Below are positions 5,319 through 6,542 of a stretch of 6,542 nt of DNA, piece by piece. Location: the NCBI GenBank assembly GCA_005881995.1, contig VBHV01000180.1, positions 1 to 6,542 of the forward strand. The letters are read 5' to 3'. Source of the stretch: Chloroflexota bacterium (GTDB taxonomy: Bacteria; Chloroflexota; Ktedonobacteria; Ktedonobacterales; Ktedonobacteraceae). The notes under the pieces were generated by a model. That model ran no database searches and was not told where the DNA came from. It saw only the letters and a program-made list of their open reading frames with translations. A program made the translations under genes and the position numbers. Positions within the stretch are counted from its first letter, which is position 1. Each line of letters begins with the position of its first letter.

Positions 5319-6050
5319 ATGAGCATGACACAGGGCATTCCAGAAGAAACGACCAGCGAAACCCTTCCATTTGCTTCGGAGGCGGAGCTTTCGCAACTGC
5401 CACAGCTTCCCCCAGGGGTTTTTATACCTGCTCCCGGTACTACACCCCGTCGTAGAACACGCTGGCCAGATGCCATAGATGTCATTTTTGAGAAAGACCC
5501 CGCCTGTCGCAATATCTTCGAGGCGCTGCTCTATCAAGGGCTGTGGGCTATTTTTTACCATCGCATCGCTCACGCGCTCTACAAGGCGCATATCCCGTTT
5601 GTACCGCGCCTGATCTCGCAATTCGCGCGTTTCATTACGGGGGGCATCGAAATTCACCCCGGCGCGAAGATCGGCAAGCGCTTTTTCATCGATCACGGCG
5701 CGGGCATAGTGATGGGTGAAACTACGGAGATCGGCGATAACGTCATGCTCTATCACCAGGTGACGCTGGGCGCGACAGGCTGGTGGCGACCTGGGCCTGG
5801 ACGCATGAAGAAACGCCATCCGACGATCGAAGACGATGTAACGATAGGCGTTGGCGCCGCCATCCTGGGGTCAATCACTATTGGCAGGGGTAGCAAGATT
5901 GGGGCGATGGCGCTGGTACTCGAATCGGTACCGCCCAATTCGGTTGTGGCCGCTAAGCCCGCCGAACTCCTGGTTAAGAGCGGCGAACCTCTGCAGCAGC
6001 ACCAGGAATTGACGCAGGGTTGGAATGGAGAGATGGATTACCAGATATAG
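5319..6050 (+). CDS. cysE: Serine O-acetyltransferase (CysE-type)
   Basis: This enzyme transfers acetyl from acetyl-CoA to L-serine, giving O-acetylserine for cysteine synthesis in the cytoplasm. The 243-residue product matches the family from about residue 51: DVIFEKDPACRN, then RIAHALYK at 82-89, GGIEIHPGAKIG at 108-119, and the left-handed beta-helix hexapeptides. The catalytic Asp-His pair is D125-H126 in FFIDHGAGIVMGET, and the second active-site His is H167 in KKRHPTI. Unusual points are a Pro-rich 50-residue N-terminal extension, a few extra residues (WWRPGPG, 155-161) in the loop before H167, and AKPA at 212-215 where relatives have a GVPA or GIPA type motif. The start is ambiguous: AAGGTGG at 5311-5317 is close to the ATG at 5319 but seven bases from a second in-frame ATG at 5325, which may be the real one. 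No O-acetylserine sulfhydrylase gene is adjacent. Confidence 0.93.
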   Translation: MSMTQGIPEETTSETLPFASEAELSQLPQLPPGVFIPAPGTTPRRRTRWPDAIDVIFEKDPACRNIFEALLYQGLWAIFYHRIAHALYKAHIPFVPRLISQFARFITGGIEIHPGAKIGKRFFIDHGAGIVMGETTEIGDNVMLYHQVTLGATGWWRPGPGRMKKRHPTIEDDVTIGVGAAILGSITIGRGSKIGAMALVLESVPPNSVVAAKPAELLVKSGEPLQQHQELTQGWNGEMDYQI

Positions 6051-6055
6051 TCCTC

Positions 6056-6542
6056 TCAATACGTTAAAATCGTGCTGATCAACATCTCCCAGAAGCGTTC
6101 TACTTCCAGCGCGTAACCGACGCGCGCATTTGGGGCTTTTCCGAGCTTGCCATAGATATCACACACTGTTCTCCCGGTTGTCCATGCGCCTGTCATTTCA
6201 ATGGCGACGTACATGTTGTGCGCATGTAAGATGGTTGGGTCAACGACGGCGGCAATCGCGCAGGGATCGTGCACCGGTGGGGCAGGAAAGCCGAAGACGT
6301 TGCGGTAGGTGCCGGCAAAGAAGACAAGGAGATCGGCGGCAAAGGTGGCAACAGGGCGTTGTGCGGCGCGCAAGCGCGCCGTTACCTCCGGCGTGGCCAG
6401 CGCCTGGTGAGTGACTTCCAGGGGAACCATCGTAATCGGTCTGCCACAAGTGAACACGATGTCAGCCGCTTCGGGGTCCGTATGGATATTAAATTCGGCG
6501 GAAGGAGTGACGTTGCCGAGTCCGATTGCTCCGCCCATCAGT
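6056..6542 (-). CDS. Nucleoside hydrolase (inosine-uridine preferring type), C-terminal half
   Basis: The enzyme hydrolyses the N-glycosidic bond of ribonucleosides to give base and ribose for salvage. About 162 codons are visible, with the N-terminal half beyond the right edge. The frame remains open past the first visible Met, which is the internal MGGA motif rather than a start. Counting from that Met, the substrate-binding EFN is at 15-17 followed by DPEAA, and PLEVTH at 39-44 stands where relatives read LDVTH. The catalytic His and the calcium-binding Asp are in VHDPCA (H90, D91). The end is typical: VERFWEMLI. The N-terminal DxDxxxDD calcium motif would lie outside the window. The substrate class (purine, pyrimidine or broad) cannot be set from this half. 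It ends in TGA at 6056-6058, only five bases from the convergent cysE stop. Confidence 0.92.
   Translation of the reverse strand, partial: LMGGAIGLGNVTPSAEFNIHTDPEAADIVFTCGRPITMVPLEVTHQALATPEVTARLRAAQRPVATFAADLLVFFAGTYRNVFGFPAPPVHDPCAIAAVVDPTILHAHNMYVAIEMTGAWTTGRTVCDIYGKLGKAPNARVGYALEVERFWEMLISTILTY

Noticed and set aside
5160..5819. 219-codon minus-strand frame covering the divergent promoter and the 5' half of cysE
   Set aside because: It is antisense to the CysE catalytic core and to a good promoter, and its protein sequence is Arg/His/Cys-rich shadow type.
6056..6538. A complete 160-residue protein starting at the ATG at 6536-6538
   Set aside because: That Met is the internal MGGA motif of nucleoside hydrolases and the frame stays open to the window edge, so the gene is cut by the edge rather than short.

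Overview
The window reads as chromosomal DNA from a free-living heterotrophic bacterium. My best guess is a Ktedonobacteria-type Chloroflexota. The basis is indirect: several strong AGGAGG ribosome binding sites, a lipoprotein sugar-type ABC binding protein with a Gly/Asn-rich tether, a Tat-exported small protein, a DUF4331 protein, and roomy intergenic regions. No rRNA, tRNA, CRISPR array, transposase or phage gene was found.

Layout. At 1-725 (minus) lies the N-terminal part of a solute-binding lipoprotein whose gene runs off the left edge. At 726-1310 there is a 585-base region without a convincing gene. It holds two identical dyads 60 bp apart near the binding-protein promoter, a 7+7 bp dyad, two hairpins, and a terminator-like hairpin with a T run just upstream of the next ribosome binding site. 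At 1311-2780 (plus) a two-gene operon encodes a DUF4331 protein without a signal peptide and a 159-residue protein with a twin-arginine signal. At 2781-2995 an intergenic stretch carries a long hairpin without a T run. At 2996-5126 (minus) lie a full-length flavoprotein-monooxygenase homologue with altered FAD motifs and, downstream of it, an unrecognised 88-residue gene. At 5127-5318 a divergent promoter region separates the monooxygenase homologue from a serine O-acetyltransferase (cysE-like) gene at 5319-6050 (plus). At 6056-6542 (minus) is the C-terminal half of a nucleoside hydrolase that meets cysE tail to tail with a 5-base gap and runs off the right edge.

How they fit together. The window looks like several small independent transcription units rather than one pathway: nutrient uptake, cysteine precursor synthesis, nucleoside salvage and two units of unknown role. 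The two points most worth following are the monooxygenase homologue, in which the Rossmann second glycine and both flavin-motif aspartates are replaced in an otherwise intact 590-residue frame, and the DUF4331/Tat pair behind a candidate transcription-attenuating leader.
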